Shown here piece after piece: positions 1 through 7,871 of a DNA stretch of 11,066 bases. Source of the stretch: Acetobacteraceae bacterium (GTDB lineage Bacteria > Pseudomonadota > Alphaproteobacteria > Acetobacterales > Acetobacteraceae); NCBI GenBank assembly GCA_003164305.1, contig PLSZ01000327.1:1-11066 (forward strand), given 5' to 3'. The notes below the pieces were generated by a model that worked only from the letters and a program-made list of their open reading frames with translations, did not search any database and was not told the DNA's origin. Position 1 is the stretch's first letter, and every line of letters begins with the position of its first letter. Made by a program: the position numbers and the translations under genes.

Positions 1-225
1 GCGGGCATCATGCAGGGCCTGATGTGGCGCGCTTACGACCAGTTCGGGTTCCTGCAGTACTCGTTCGCCGAGTCGGTCAGCGCGGTGCATCCGTTCTACG
101 TGATCCGGCTGTTGGGCGGCGTGTGCTTCCTGAGCGGCGCGCTGATCATGGTTTACAATCTGATCCGTACCGCTCGCGCGCCCGTCGTGAACGTCGTGGC
201 CGGTCTCGCGCCGGTGGGAGCATAA
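1..225 (+). CDS. ccoN: cbb3-type cytochrome c oxidase catalytic subunit CcoN, C-terminal end (partial)
   Basis: This is the last 74 codons of a gene that begins before the window; the frame is open from base 1 to TAA at 223-225. CcoN is the heme-copper subunit that reduces oxygen at the high-spin heme b/CuB centre in the inner membrane. The visible part contains the conserved C-terminal run [10 protein letters not shown], then FLQYSFAE and [11 protein letters not shown], and ends in a hydrophobic helix (about [17 protein letters not shown]) followed by a short basic tail. These match the last part of CcoN/FixN proteins. All the metal ligands lie outside the window. The stop is four bases before the start of ccoO, which fits the standard ccoNOQP operon. 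The identification is secure from the C-terminal motif plus the following genes. Confidence 0.93.
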   Translation, partial: AGIMQGLMWRAYDQFGFLQYSFAESVSAVHPFYVIRLLGGVCFLSGALIMVYNLIRTARAPVVNVVAGLAPVGA

Positions 226-229
226 GACG

Positions 230-949
230 ATGTTTATCCGTCACGAAACTCTGGAAAAAAACGCTTTCCTGTTCGTCGTTTTCACGGTGCTCGTGATCGC
301 GATCGGCGGTCTGGTCGAAGTCATTCCCCTGTTCACCATCGAAACGACAGTGGAACATGTGAAGGGCATCCGGCCTTACTCGCCGCTGGAGGCGCGCGGC
401 CGCGACATCTATGTTCGCGAAGGCTGCTATGTCTGCCACAGCCAGATGATCCGCGCGCTGCGCGACGAGGTGGAGCGTTACGGTCACTACTCCATCGCCG
501 CCGAGAGCATGTACGATCATCCGTTCCAATGGGGTTCCAAGCGTATCGGGCCGGATCTGGCGCGGGTCGGCGGGAAATACTCCAACGACTGGCACTACGC
601 GCATCTGACCAACGCGCAGAGCGTGGTGCCGGAATCGCTGATGCCGCATTACGCGTTCCTCGAGGAAACGCCGTTGGATCTGAACGATCTGACGATGCGG
701 CTGAACGCGCAACGGACCGTGGGCGTGCCTTATACCGACGACATGATCGCCAACGCGAGGGCCGATCTGATGGCGCAGGCCAACCCGGCGGGCGACAACG
801 CGGAGTTGTTGAAGCGTTACCCGCGGGCGGTGTCGGTGCCCGGCAACGGTCAGTACGTCACGGAAATGGACGCGCTGGTCGCGTATCTTCAGGTGCTCGG
901 CACGATGGTCGACTTCGCCGATCCCGCCAACGAAAAACTCCACCAATAG
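230..949 (+). CDS. ccoO: cbb3-type cytochrome c oxidase monoheme subunit CcoO
   Basis: This gene encodes the membrane-anchored monoheme cytochrome c subunit of cbb3 oxidase, which passes electrons towards CcoN. The protein has 239 residues, normal for the family. It starts with the typical [10 protein letters not shown] segment and one membrane anchor (about residues 11-35, ending [10 protein letters not shown]). The single heme c site is C66-Y-V-C69-H70, followed by SQMIR and the conserved ERYGHYS and [12 protein letters not shown] blocks. The probable axial methionine is M138 in VPESLMPHY. The ATG at 230 follows a GGGAG about ten bases upstream and gives the expected N-terminus. Its TAG stop lies inside the TAGGAGG Shine-Dalgarno sequence of ccoQ, so the two genes are probably translationally coupled. 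The central part contains no surprises. Confidence 0.97.
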   Translation: MFIRHETLEKNAFLFVVFTVLVIAIGGLVEVIPLFTIETTVEHVKGIRPYSPLEARGRDIYVREGCYVCHSQMIRALRDEVERYGHYSIAAESMYDHPFQWGSKRIGPDLARVGGKYSNDWHYAHLTNAQSVVPESLMPHYAFLEETPLDLNDLTMRLNAQRTVGVPYTDDMIANARADLMAQANPAGDNAELLKRYPRAVSVPGNGQYVTEMDALVAYLQVLGTMVDFADPANEKLHQ

Positions 950-959
950 GAGGCGGGAC

Positions 960-1103
960 ATGTGGATCGTCCAATGGCTACGCGACTATTCCATCGTGCT
1001 GATGCTGGTCACGTTCGTGCTGATGATGGTTTTCACGTTCTGGCCTGGTCGTCAGCAACGCTTCAAGCGTGACGGCGATATTCCCCTGCAAGACGATCGC
1101 TGA
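960..1103 (+). CDS. ccoQ: cbb3-type cytochrome c oxidase small subunit CcoQ/FixQ
   Basis: This is a 47-residue single-pass membrane protein, the small non-heme subunit that stabilises cbb3 oxidase. The N-terminus is MWIVQWLRDYSIV. It is followed by a hydrophobic helix (about residues 11-28) and the family hallmark FWPG at 27-30, then a basic stretch and IPLQDD near the C-terminus. The ATG is preceded by TAGGAGG at 947-953, six bases away, which overlaps the ccoO stop codon. The TGA stop in turn starts the TGAGGAGG ribosome binding site of ccoP. Position between ccoO and ccoP and the FWPG-...-IPL-DD pattern make the call firm despite the small size. Confidence 0.95.
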   Translation: MWIVQWLRDYSIVLMLVTFVLMMVFTFWPGRQQRFKRDGDIPLQDDR

Positions 1104-1114
1104 GGAGGCACCAC

Positions 1115-1987
1115 GTGCCAACGAAAATCGAAAAGGACGACGTCACCGGCCAAATGACCACCGGTCATGAGTGGGACGGCCTTCAGGAACTGAACCGCCC
1201 GGTACCGAGATGGTGGCTGTATACGTGGGCCGCCTGTTGCGTCTGGGCTTTGATCTGGTGCGTGCTGTATCCGTCGCTTCCGGGCATCACCGGATATTAC
1301 CATGGCCTGATCGGCTATTATCAGCGCGACGCGGTGGATGCCGATGTCGCGAAGGTAACGGCGCAACGGGCCGGCGCGATGGATAAGATCAAGGCGCTGT
1401 CGTTCGCCGACATCCGCAAGGATCCGCAATTGCTCGCGGTGGCGGAAACCGCGGGTCGCATCACATTCGCCGAGAACTGTCAGCCGTGTCATGGCGCGGG
1501 CGGCGGCGGCAATCCGGGCTATCCGGCTCTGGCGGCGGGCAACTGGCTGTGGGGCGGCACGCTGGAGGACATCCAGAGGACCGTGACGTTCGGCATTCGC
1601 AGCGGACAGGACGATGCTCGCAACAGCCAGATGCCGCGGTTCGGCGCCGACGCGATCCTGAAGCCGGCGGAGATTCAGGCGGTGGCCGATTACGTATCGA
1701 CGCTGTGGGGTGTCCCCGGCGGCACCGGAACGAACCCCGCCGAGGGCAAGCGCGTGTTCGCCGAGAATTGCGCGGTGTGTCACGGCGAAACCGGCCAGGG
1801 CAACCGTGAGGTTGGCGGCGCGAAACTGGCCGCTCACACGCATCTGCATGGCGATGACCGCGCTGCCATCCTGGCGCAGATCAACAATCCAAAAATGGGC
1901 GTGATGCCGAACTGGAACGCGCGGCTCGACGCGGCGAAAATCAAGAGTGTCGCGATTTATGTGCACTCTTTGGGCGGGGGAGAGTAA
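1115..1987 (+). CDS. ccoP: cbb3-type cytochrome c oxidase diheme subunit CcoP
   Basis: This gene encodes the diheme cytochrome c subunit that accepts electrons from soluble or membrane cytochromes and delivers them to CcoO/CcoN. The protein has 290 residues. Residues 1-30 are cytoplasmic and include the typical GHEWDGLQELNRPVPRWW motif. A membrane helix follows (about 34-53), then a periplasmic part with two cytochrome c domains. Heme sites are C122-Q-P-C125-H126 and C219-A-V-C222-H223. Probable distal methionines are M173 (SQMPRFG) and M264 (GVMPNW). The start is GTG at 1115, chosen because TGAGGAGG ends six bases upstream and the N-terminus matches the family; no ATG fits. The gene sits 11 bp after ccoQ and 8 bp before ccoG, so it belongs to the same transcript. 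Confidence 0.97.
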   Translation: MPTKIEKDDVTGQMTTGHEWDGLQELNRPVPRWWLYTWAACCVWALIWCVLYPSLPGITGYYHGLIGYYQRDAVDADVAKVTAQRAGAMDKIKALSFADIRKDPQLLAVAETAGRITFAENCQPCHGAGGGGNPGYPALAAGNWLWGGTLEDIQRTVTFGIRSGQDDARNSQMPRFGADAILKPAEIQAVADYVSTLWGVPGGTGTNPAEGKRVFAENCAVCHGETGQGNREVGGAKLAAHTHLHGDDRAAILAQINNPKMGVMPNWNARLDAAKIKSVAIYVHSLGGGE

Positions 1988-1995
1988 GCACCACC

Positions 1996-3450
1996 ATGTC
2001 CTTCATGGGTAAAGGCAAGAAAGCGGTGGCAGCGGTCTCGGAAGACAGCCTCTACGCCGACCGCGTCAGGGTCTACCCGAAATCGGTGCACGGGCCGGTG
2101 CGCCGATTTAAGTGGGCGGTGCTGATTTTCTGCCTGACGCTGTATTACGTGTTGCCGTGGGTGCGCTGGAACCGCGGCATCGGCCGGCCCAATCAGGCGG
2201 TGCTGCTGGATATTTTCCACGAGCGCTTCTGGTTCTTCAATCTGGAGTTCTGGCCGCAGGACATCTTCTACCTGACCGGGCTGTTGATCATGGGCGCGAT
2301 CTCGCTGTTCCTGGTCACCAGCCTGTTCGGGCGGCTGTGGTGCGGTTACGCCTGTCCGCAGACCGTCTGGACCGATCTGTTCATGTGGGTCGAGCGGGAG
2401 ATCGAAGGCGACCGTAACGAACGCATGAAGCGTGATTCGATGCCGGTGAACTTCGACAAAGTCTGGCGCAAGGGATTGAAGCACGCCGTTTGGTTCGCGG
2501 TCGCCTTTTGGACCGGCGGCGCGTGGATCATGTATTACGTGGATGCTCCAACGGTCACGGTGGAGTTCTGGAAAGGCACCGCCTCGTCCGAGGTTTATCT
2601 GTTCACCGCCCTGTTCACCGCCGCGACCTATTTGCTGGCGGGCTGGGCGAGGGAACAGGTCTGCACCTACATGTGCCCGTGGCCGCGCTTCCAGGCGGCG
2701 ATGCTGGATGAGCAGAGCTTCACCGTCACCTATCAGGCATGGCGCGGGGAGCCTCGCGCTCAAGGCAAGCGGGTGTCCGGCGCCGGTGGCGATTGCGTCG
2801 ATTGCGGAGCGTGCGTGACCGCGTGTCCGACCGGCATCGACATCCGCGACGGCATTCAACTGGAATGCATCAATTGCGGCCTGTGCATCGATGCCTGCAA
2901 CCATGTCATGGAGAAGACGGGGCGGCCCGGCTGGTTGATCACGTGGGATACGCTCGCGGATCAGGCGGCGAAGGCCACCGGCATTCACGTGCCGTTCCGC
3001 GTCTTCCGGCCGCGCACGATCATTTATCTGTCGGCCCTCGGCCTCGCGGCGGTCGTGATGATCGTCGCGCTGATGCTACGCCCAGGACTGGGGCTTTCGG
3101 TACAGCGTGACCGGGCGCCGCTGTTCGTGATGCTGGCCAGCGGCGATATCCGTGATGGCTATACCGTGAAGATCGTCAACAAATCGTCGACCCAGGCGAT
3201 CTTCGAGATCAGCACGCAGGGCATGCACGGCGCGACGCTGACGGAAACCAACGAAGAACTCGGCCCGGCGGAGACGTTGGGTCTGCCGGTGGCGGGGGAC
3301 AGCGTCGGAACGTTCCGCATCATGGTGACCGGACAGCCGGCGGCCTTGGTGGACGGTTCGCAGCCGATCGACTTCTCGCTGCGGGATACCGCGACGGGCG
3401 AACTGACGGTGTATCATTCGGTCTTCATGGGACCGGTTCGGCGGAGATAA
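1996..3450 (+). CDS. ccoG: cytochrome c oxidase accessory protein CcoG (FixG/RdxA), 4Fe-4S membrane protein
   Basis: CcoG is an inner-membrane iron-sulfur protein needed for cbb3 oxidase assembly; the Rhodobacter homologue RdxA/CcoG is reported to reduce Cu(II) to Cu(I) for the CuB site. The 484-residue protein has hydrophobic segments near 40-58, 92-112, 163-182, 199-217 and 341-361. Two membrane-proximal cysteine pairs are visible, C116-x3-C120-P (CGYACPQTVW) and C223-x3-C227-P (CTYMCPWPRFQ). A two-cluster ferredoxin motif follows: C267-x2-C270-x2-C273-x3-C277-P and C291-x2-C294-x2-C297-x3-C301. After the last helix, residues 365-484 form the periplasmic Ig-like FixG C-terminal domain. ATG 1996 has a purine-rich GGGGGAGAG about eleven bases upstream; a second ATG at 2005 is possible. 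Its TAA overlaps the ccoH ATG by one base (TAATG). Confidence 0.96.
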   Translation: MSFMGKGKKAVAAVSEDSLYADRVRVYPKSVHGPVRRFKWAVLIFCLTLYYVLPWVRWNRGIGRPNQAVLLDIFHERFWFFNLEFWPQDIFYLTGLLIMGAISLFLVTSLFGRLWCGYACPQTVWTDLFMWVEREIEGDRNERMKRDSMPVNFDKVWRKGLKHAVWFAVAFWTGGAWIMYYVDAPTVTVEFWKGTASSEVYLFTALFTAATYLLAGWAREQVCTYMCPWPRFQAAMLDEQSFTVTYQAWRGEPRAQGKRVSGAGGDCVDCGACVTACPTGIDIRDGIQLECINCGLCIDACNHVMEKTGRPGWLITWDTLADQAAKATGIHVPFRVFRPRTIIYLSALGLAAVVMIVALMLRPGLGLSVQRDRAPLFVMLASGDIRDGYTVKIVNKSSTQAIFEISTQGMHGATLTETNEELGPAETLGLPVAGDSVGTFRIMVTGQPAALVDGSQPIDFSLRDTATGELTVYHSVFMGPVRRR

Positions 3451-3953
3451 TGTCGATGGGTTCTCGTTATAATACCGCGGCGGTCCAGCCTCGGAATATC
3501 TGGCGGTTCTTTCCATGGTTCATCGCGGCGGCGATGTCGGTGGTGATCGTCGTCAACTTCGGCATGGCCTACACCGCGCTGCACACGTTTCCCGGCATTC
3601 CGGGCGGTGGCGACGGGTTCGATCTGTCCAACCACTACAACGCCGTCCTCGACCGAGTGAAGCAGGAAGCGGCTTTCGGCTGGGAGGTTCGGGCCGAAAT
3701 CGACCCGGCGGGCCGTCCGGTCGTCGTGCTGACCGACAGGTCCGGCGCGGCGCTGTCCGGCGCGGGGATCGAGGCGACCGCGCAACGCCCGCTCGGCGAC
3801 CCGCGCACCACCGATGAACGATTTTCCGAAATCGCGCCTGGCCGTTACGTCGGCACCGGCGCGCTGGAGGAAAAGGGCCAATGGGATCTGCTGCTGTCAG
3901 CGACCGCGGGCGGCCATGAGTTGAGCGCGACACGGCGGATCGTGGTGCGGTGA
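3450..3953 (+). CDS. ccoH: cbb3 oxidase assembly protein CcoH (FixH family)
   Basis: This is a 167-residue FixH-family protein, an inner-membrane factor required for cbb3 oxidase assembly that is thought to act with CcoI in copper delivery. One membrane helix lies near residues 20-42 (FPWFIAAAMSVVIVVNFGMA). It is followed by the family signature FDLSNHYNAVLDRVKQEAAFGW at about 57-78. The rest is a periplasmic beta-rich domain (WEVRAEIDP, ERFSEIAPGRYVG, GQWDLLLSA) as in FixH. The start overlaps the ccoG stop by one base. Its TGA overlaps the GTG of ccoI by three bases within a GTGA junction. The position between ccoG and ccoI confirms the assignment. Confidence 0.94.
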   Translation: MSMGSRYNTAAVQPRNIWRFFPWFIAAAMSVVIVVNFGMAYTALHTFPGIPGGGDGFDLSNHYNAVLDRVKQEAAFGWEVRAEIDPAGRPVVVLTDRSGAALSGAGIEATAQRPLGDPRTTDERFSEIAPGRYVGTGALEEKGQWDLLLSATAGGHELSATRRIVVR

Positions 3954-6595
3954 CAACCCTCGCGCTGGACGTGGCCGCCCCCGCGGCGGCTCTCATTGGT
4001 GCGAGGTCCATTGGTGCGAAGTCCAGCGACGCGGGATCAAATGGCATGGCGCGTTCCGGCGCGGACTTCGTCGCCGCTGACCCGGTTGACGCCGTTCCAG
4101 ACACCGCCTGCGCTCATTGCGGACTGCCCGCCGCCGCGGGTCGCCGCTTCTGTTGCCCCGGTTGTGCCGCCGCCTTCGACACCATTCAGTCCCTGGGCCT
4201 CGGATCCTACTACGAACGCTGCATCGCCGAGCGCCCGCCGCGTCCCGAACCATCCGAGCCTTTCGATCTGACCCGGTTCATCACCGCGCGTCCGGATGGC
4301 GCCAAGGAAGTGGTGCTGGCGATCGACGGCCTGAGATGCGGCGCCTGCGTATGGCTGATCGAATCCGTCCTCGGTCAGGAGAGGTCGGTGCTGACCGGCC
4401 GGGTCAACATGACCAGCCGCCGGTTGAAGTTGGTCTGGCGCGGCTCCGAAACAGACGGTGAGCGGCTGGTCGAGCGGATCGAATCGCTTGGCTATCGCCT
4501 GGTACCGTTCGATCCGGCGGCCCTGGCGGCGGCGCGGGACGATACCGACCGCGCCTTGATCCGGGCCCTGGCGGTCGCGGGATTCGCGGCGATCAACGTG
4601 ATGCTGATGTCGATCGGCATCTGGGCTGGCGATGCCTCGGGGTTGCTGGACACGATGGGGCCGGCGACGCGAGACCTGCTGCACTACGTGTCGGCGATCA
4701 TCGCGCTGCCGGCGATCGCGTATTGCGGCCAGCCGTTTTTTCGCTCCGCGCTGGCGGTGCTGCGGCACGGCCGCACCAACATGGACGTCCCGATCAGCAT
4801 CGGCGTCGTTCTGGTCACGGGACTGAGCCTTGCGCAGACCATGGCGCACGCGCGCGACGCGTATTTCGATTCCGCCATCACGCTGCTGTTCTTTCTGCTG
4901 ATCGGACGCGTGCTGGACCACCGCGCCCGAGGTCGCGTGCGCGCCACCGTGGAACTGCTGCTGACCTTGCGCTCCACCGAGGTGACGGTACTGGGCCAGG
5001 ACGGTACGGCGACGCGACGGCCCGCTCGCGCGCTGGTTCCCGGGGAGCGCGTGCTGGTCGGCATGGGGGAACGCATTGGCGTCGATGGCGTGGTGGAACG
5101 CGGCGAGTCCTCGGTCGATACCAGCCTCGTCACCGGCGAGAGCCTCCCCGTTACCGTCGCCCCCGGCGGCCAGGTCTTCGCCGGCACCATGAACCTGGGC
5201 GCGCCGCTGACGGTGGTCGTCACCGCGGCCGAGGATGGCACGTTGCTGGCCGAATGCGCCCGCCTGATCGAGGCGTCGGAGGCCAGGCGCTCTCGTTTCG
5301 TCGTGCTGGCCGACCGGGTGGCGCGACGCTACGCCCCAGCGGTGCATCTGACGGCGTTGGCGACGTTTCTGGGCTGGTATTTCTGGGGTGGCGCGTCGTT
5401 CACCCAGGCACTGCTGACGGCGAGCGCCGTGCTGATCATCACGTGCCCATGCGCTTTGGCGCTGGCGGTGCCGGCGGTGCAGGTGATCGCGACCGCCCGG
5501 CTGTTCCGGGCGGGCATTTTGTTGAAGTCGGCGACCGCGCTGGAACGGCTGGCCGAGGTCGATACGGTGGTGTTCGACAAGACCGGGACGCTGACGGAAC
5601 CGGCTCTGGCGTTGGTCCGGGACGGCATCGACCCGCTGGTGTTGCGCGAAGCGGCTGCGTTGGCGGCGCACAGCCGGCATCCGCTGGCGCGCGCGCTGGT
5701 GGTCGCGAGTGGGAATGTCCCGATGGCCGAGCGGGTCGAGGAACATCCCGGCCAGGGCGTGTCCGCCGGTGAGACGCGGTTGGGATCCGCGGCGTTCGTT
5801 GGGGCACTCGCATTCCAGACGTCGGCTACTCTGGTTGGTTCGGGGACGGCACCGCGCGCGGCGGGGGCACCGTCCATGCTGCCCGAAGACCGCTCTCCGC
5901 CGCTGGCGTCGACCATCGGGACCACGACGCCAAATCCTCGTCATGGCCCGGCTCGACCGGGCCATCTCCCACCGCGCGAAGTCCCGCCGAGCGACCCGAT
6001 CGTGTCGGACCACACCGCGGCCGGCCCCGAACTCTGGTTCGGCCGCCCGGGCCAGGAGCCGGTGCGCTTCACCTTCGCCGAGCGACCCCGTGTCGATGCC
6101 CTCGAAACGATCGCCCGCCTGCGCCGAATGGGCCTGAAAATTCGGCTGCTGTCGGGGGACCGAGAAGCGTCGGTGGCCCGGATCGCGGCGGCGGCGGGCA
6201 TCGACGATTGGCGCGCGGAATGTTCTCCTATCGAAAAGGTCGCGGCGTTGCGGGAGATGGGAGGGCGCGTGCTGATGGTCGGCGACGGGTTGAACGACGG
6301 ACCCTGCCTGGCGGAGGCACATGTATCGGCGTCCCCCGCGACGGCGGCGGATATCAGTCAAACACTGGCCGACGCGGTGTTCCAGAGCGCCGGACTTGGC
6401 GCCATCGCCGATCTGATCGTCACGGCGCGGCGGGCAAGGGGACTGATGCGTGGCAACATCGGGCTGTCACTGGCGTATAATTCGCTGATGGTGCCTCTGG
6501 CGATCGCGGGGATGGTGACACCATGGCTGGCGGCGGCGGCGATGTCGGGGTCATCTTTGTTGGTTATCGGCAACAGTTTCAGGGCGCGCGCATGA
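3950..6595 (+). CDS. ccoI: copper-translocating P-type ATPase CcoI (FixI), with an unusual insertion
   Basis: CcoI is a P1B-type ATPase that exports copper across the inner membrane for cbb3 oxidase CuB assembly. The order is: an N-terminal four-cysteine metal-binding domain (C54-x2-C57, then C68/C69 and C72); a heavy-metal-associated domain with C130-x2-C133; membrane helices; the actuator loop T395-G-E-S; the metal-transport motif C499-P-C501; the phosphorylation site D543-K-T-G-T; H577-P in the nucleotide domain; and the hinge G778-D-G-L-N-D783. All catalytic residues are present. At 881 residues it is longer than usual, owing to a low-complexity stretch of about 50 residues at the N-terminus and an extra proline-rich segment at about 619-693. 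GTG 3950 overlaps the ccoH stop; no clear Shine-Dalgarno sequence precedes it, so translation is probably coupled. The frame is intact, so the protein may well be functional. Confidence 0.95.
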   Translation: MTTLALDVAAPAAALIGARSIGAKSSDAGSNGMARSGADFVAADPVDAVPDTACAHCGLPAAAGRRFCCPGCAAAFDTIQSLGLGSYYERCIAERPPRPEPSEPFDLTRFITARPDGAKEVVLAIDGLRCGACVWLIESVLGQERSVLTGRVNMTSRRLKLVWRGSETDGERLVERIESLGYRLVPFDPAALAAARDDTDRALIRALAVAGFAAINVMLMSIGIWAGDASGLLDTMGPATRDLLHYVSAIIALPAIAYCGQPFFRSALAVLRHGRTNMDVPISIGVVLVTGLSLAQTMAHARDAYFDSAITLLFFLLIGRVLDHRARGRVRATVELLLTLRSTEVTVLGQDGTATRRPARALVPGERVLVGMGERIGVDGVVERGESSVDTSLVTGESLPVTVAPGGQVFAGTMNLGAPLTVVVTAAEDGTLLAECARLIEASEARRSRFVVLADRVARRYAPAVHLTALATFLGWYFWGGASFTQALLTASAVLIITCPCALALAVPAVQVIATARLFRAGILLKSATALERLAEVDTVVFDKTGTLTEPALALVRDGIDPLVLREAAALAAHSRHPLARALVVASGNVPMAERVEEHPGQGVSAGETRLGSAAFVGALAFQTSATLVGSGTAPRAAGAPSMLPEDRSPPLASTIGTTTPNPRHGPARPGHLPPREVPPSDPIVSDHTAAGPELWFGRPGQEPVRFTFAERPRVDALETIARLRRMGLKIRLLSGDREASVARIAAAAGIDDWRAECSPIEKVAALREMGGRVLMVGDGLNDGPCLAEAHVSASPATAADISQTLADAVFQSAGLGAIADLIVTARRARGLMRGNIGLSLAYNSLMVPLAIAGMVTPWLAAAAMSGSSLLVIGNSFRARA
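3994..4023 (+). repeat. Tandem 15-bp duplication in the ccoI N-terminal extension
   Basis: Two adjacent 15-bp units, at 3994-4008 and 4009-4023, each read CATTGGTGCGA(G/A)GTC and differ at one base. They keep the frame and encode IGARS then IGAKS at ccoI residues 16-25. This suggests recent slippage in a poorly constrained N-terminal extension. Confidence 0.8.
5936..5978. repeat. Palindromic repeat-like sequence embedded in ccoI
   Basis: ATGGCCCGG at 5943-5951 is perfectly repeated in inverse as CCGGGCCAT at 5957-5965, with a 5-nt loop CTCGA. The context CGTCATGGCC...GGGCCATC resembles, from memory, the dispersed intergenic palindromes of many alphaproteobacteria. Those typically read CGTCATGGCCGGGC then CCCGGCCATCC and give false peptides like VMAGLVPAIH; the +1 frame here gives VMARLDRAIS. 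The palindrome lies inside the extra segment of CcoI (about residues 663-677) and is read through in frame as RHGPARPGHLP. That it belongs to a repeat family is inference; the palindrome itself is directly visible. Confidence 0.6.
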
Positions 6596-6741
6596 CCGTT
6601 ATTTTATGGCTGATCGCGGCTTCATTGTTTCTCGGCGGCTGCGGGCTCGCGGTGTTTCTGTGGTCGCTGCGCACTGGGCAATACGACGATCTGGACGGCG
6701 CCGCCAACCGCATCCTGTTCGATCACGATACGAAACGCTGA
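6592..6741 (+). CDS. ccoS: cbb3-type cytochrome oxidase assembly protein CcoS
   Basis: This is a 49-residue single-pass membrane protein of the CcoS/FixS family, required for incorporation of redox cofactors into cbb3 oxidase. The N-terminus MTVILWLIAASLFLGGCGLAVFLW forms the helix. The hallmark follows: W-S-L-R-T-G-Q-Y-D-D-L-D-G-A-A at about 24-38 and R-I-L-F-D at 40-44. The start is ATG 6592, overlapping the ccoI stop in an ATGA junction; a longer reading from 6523 would lie within ccoI and is not needed. Its last 19 bases overlap the 3' end of the convergent FAD oxidoreductase gene. It closes the ccoNOQPGHIS locus. Confidence 0.95.
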   Translation: MTVILWLIAASLFLGGCGLAVFLWSLRTGQYDDLDGAANRILFDHDTKR

Positions 6742-7820
6742 GACCGGAACGCGTTGAGTTCCTCGGGCAGCTCGCCCTTCAGGATCGCCGGCGCCAACGC
6801 CAGAGCGTGCGCGCCGGCGAGGGTCACTCCGCTATGACAGGTCGCGGCGAAGGCGCCCGGATATCGCTCCGACTGTTCGTAAATCGGGAAGCCGTCGGGC
6901 GACATCACGCGCAACGCGGCCCAGGCGCGGACGATGTTGGCGTCGCGGAGGTGCGGGAAGACCTGAACGTTGCGCGCGGCGATTTCCGTCAGGGTCGAGA
7001 CTTTCGTGGTGATGTCGAAGCCCACGTCCTCCTGGCTGTCGCCGAGCATCACGCTCCCTTCCTCGGTCTGGCGCACGAGGTGCGTGGCGTAGTCGAGGAA
7101 ACGCGGCAGTCGTTCCGTCACGATGATCTGCCCCTGTAACGGTGTGACCGGCATCGACAGCCCGACCATCGGGGCGAGGTCCCTTGAACCCAGGCCCGCC
7201 GCGATGACGACTTTGGGCGCGGTGAAGCGGTCGGTGCCGCAACGAACGGTGAAGTCGTTGGGCGCCGCGTCGATGGCGTCCACCTTGCGGCCGGGGTGGT
7301 AGGCGACGCCGCTTTGCTGGCCGTGCTGGTGCAGCGCGCGCAACAAATAAAGCGGCGAAGCGTGGCCGTCGATCGGGCAGAACGATGCGCCGACGACTCG
7401 ATCTCCGAGGCCTGGGACCATGGCGTGGACTTCCGCGCGATCCAGCATTCGCGTGCCGATGTCGCCGCTTTCGTTGTGCATGCGCCGCACGATGGCGGCG
7501 CGATTTTCCAGTTCCTCGTCGCTGAGGCAGAACATCATCCCGCCTGGCTGGCGCAGCGCCGTATCGACACCGGTTCGGTCTTTCAGGGCGGTGGCGAGGG
7601 CGGGCCAGAGTTCCGACGATTTGCGGGTCCAATGAGCGTAGGGCGGCATGCCGGCGCCTTTGCTCTGCACCCAGACGAGGCCGAAATTGCCTCGGGCGGC
7701 GCGGAAGGCGACGTCGCCTTCGTCGAGCAGGGCGACGGAGGCGCCTTCCCGCGCGGCGCCCCAGGCGATGGCACCGCCCACGAGGCCTCCGCCGATGACG
7801 ATCAGGTCGTGGGTTGGCAA
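6723..7820 (-). CDS. FAD-dependent oxidoreductase, D-amino acid oxidase (DAO) family
   Basis: This is a predicted flavoprotein of the DAO/glycine-oxidase superfamily, 365 residues from the chosen start and full length for the family. The N-terminus has the Rossmann motif G10-G-G12-L-V-G15 followed by VALLDEGD, the end of the second strand that binds the FAD ribose. The C-terminus has the family's second signature, RAWAALRVMSPDGFPIYEQ then CHSGVTLA. The last motif recalls opine oxidase subunit B and HcnC-type amine dehydrogenases, but no partner subunit is nearby, so the substrate is unknown; an amino acid or secondary amine is likely. The start is taken as TTG at 7820 because AGGAG lies ten bases upstream (7831-7835). 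An in-frame GTG at 7886 lies inside the flanking inverted repeat and would add 22 non-homologous residues. The gene converges on ccoS with a 19-bp overlap. Confidence 0.85.
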   Translation of the reverse strand: MPTHDLIVIGGGLVGGAIAWGAAREGASVALLDEGDVAFRAARGNFGLVWVQSKGAGMPPYAHWTRKSSELWPALATALKDRTGVDTALRQPGGMMFCLSDEELENRAAIVRRMHNESGDIGTRMLDRAEVHAMVPGLGDRVVGASFCPIDGHASPLYLLRALHQHGQQSGVAYHPGRKVDAIDAAPNDFTVRCGTDRFTAPKVVIAAGLGSRDLAPMVGLSMPVTPLQGQIIVTERLPRFLDYATHLVRQTEEGSVMLGDSQEDVGFDITTKVSTLTEIAARNVQVFPHLRDANIVRAWAALRVMSPDGFPIYEQSERYPGAFAATCHSGVTLAGAHALALAPAILKGELPEELNAFRSQRFVS

Positions 7821-7830
7821 TGGTCGGGGT

Positions 7831-7835
7831 CTCCT
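7831..7835 (-). promoter_or_regulatory. Ribosome binding site deciding a TTG start
   Basis: On the minus strand AGGAG is followed by ten bases and then TTG CCA ACC CAC GAC. It places the start of the FAD oxidoreductase immediately before the HDLIVIGGG beta strand, as expected in this family. No comparable site precedes the upstream GTG at 7886 other than repeat sequence. Confidence 0.6.
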
Positions 7836-7871
7836 GGTGGGCCGGTGCGCGCGGTGGGGTTCGAAAGACTC

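Noticed and set aside
146..961. A 271-codon antisense frame over ccoO
   Set aside because: Shadow of the heme c gene; composition is Arg/His-rich and no domain is recognisable.
4037..6361. A 774-codon open frame antisense to ccoI
   Set aside because: It mirrors ccoI in GC-rich DNA, is rich in Arg/Gln/His, shows no family motif and lies over a gene with all P-type ATPase motifs.
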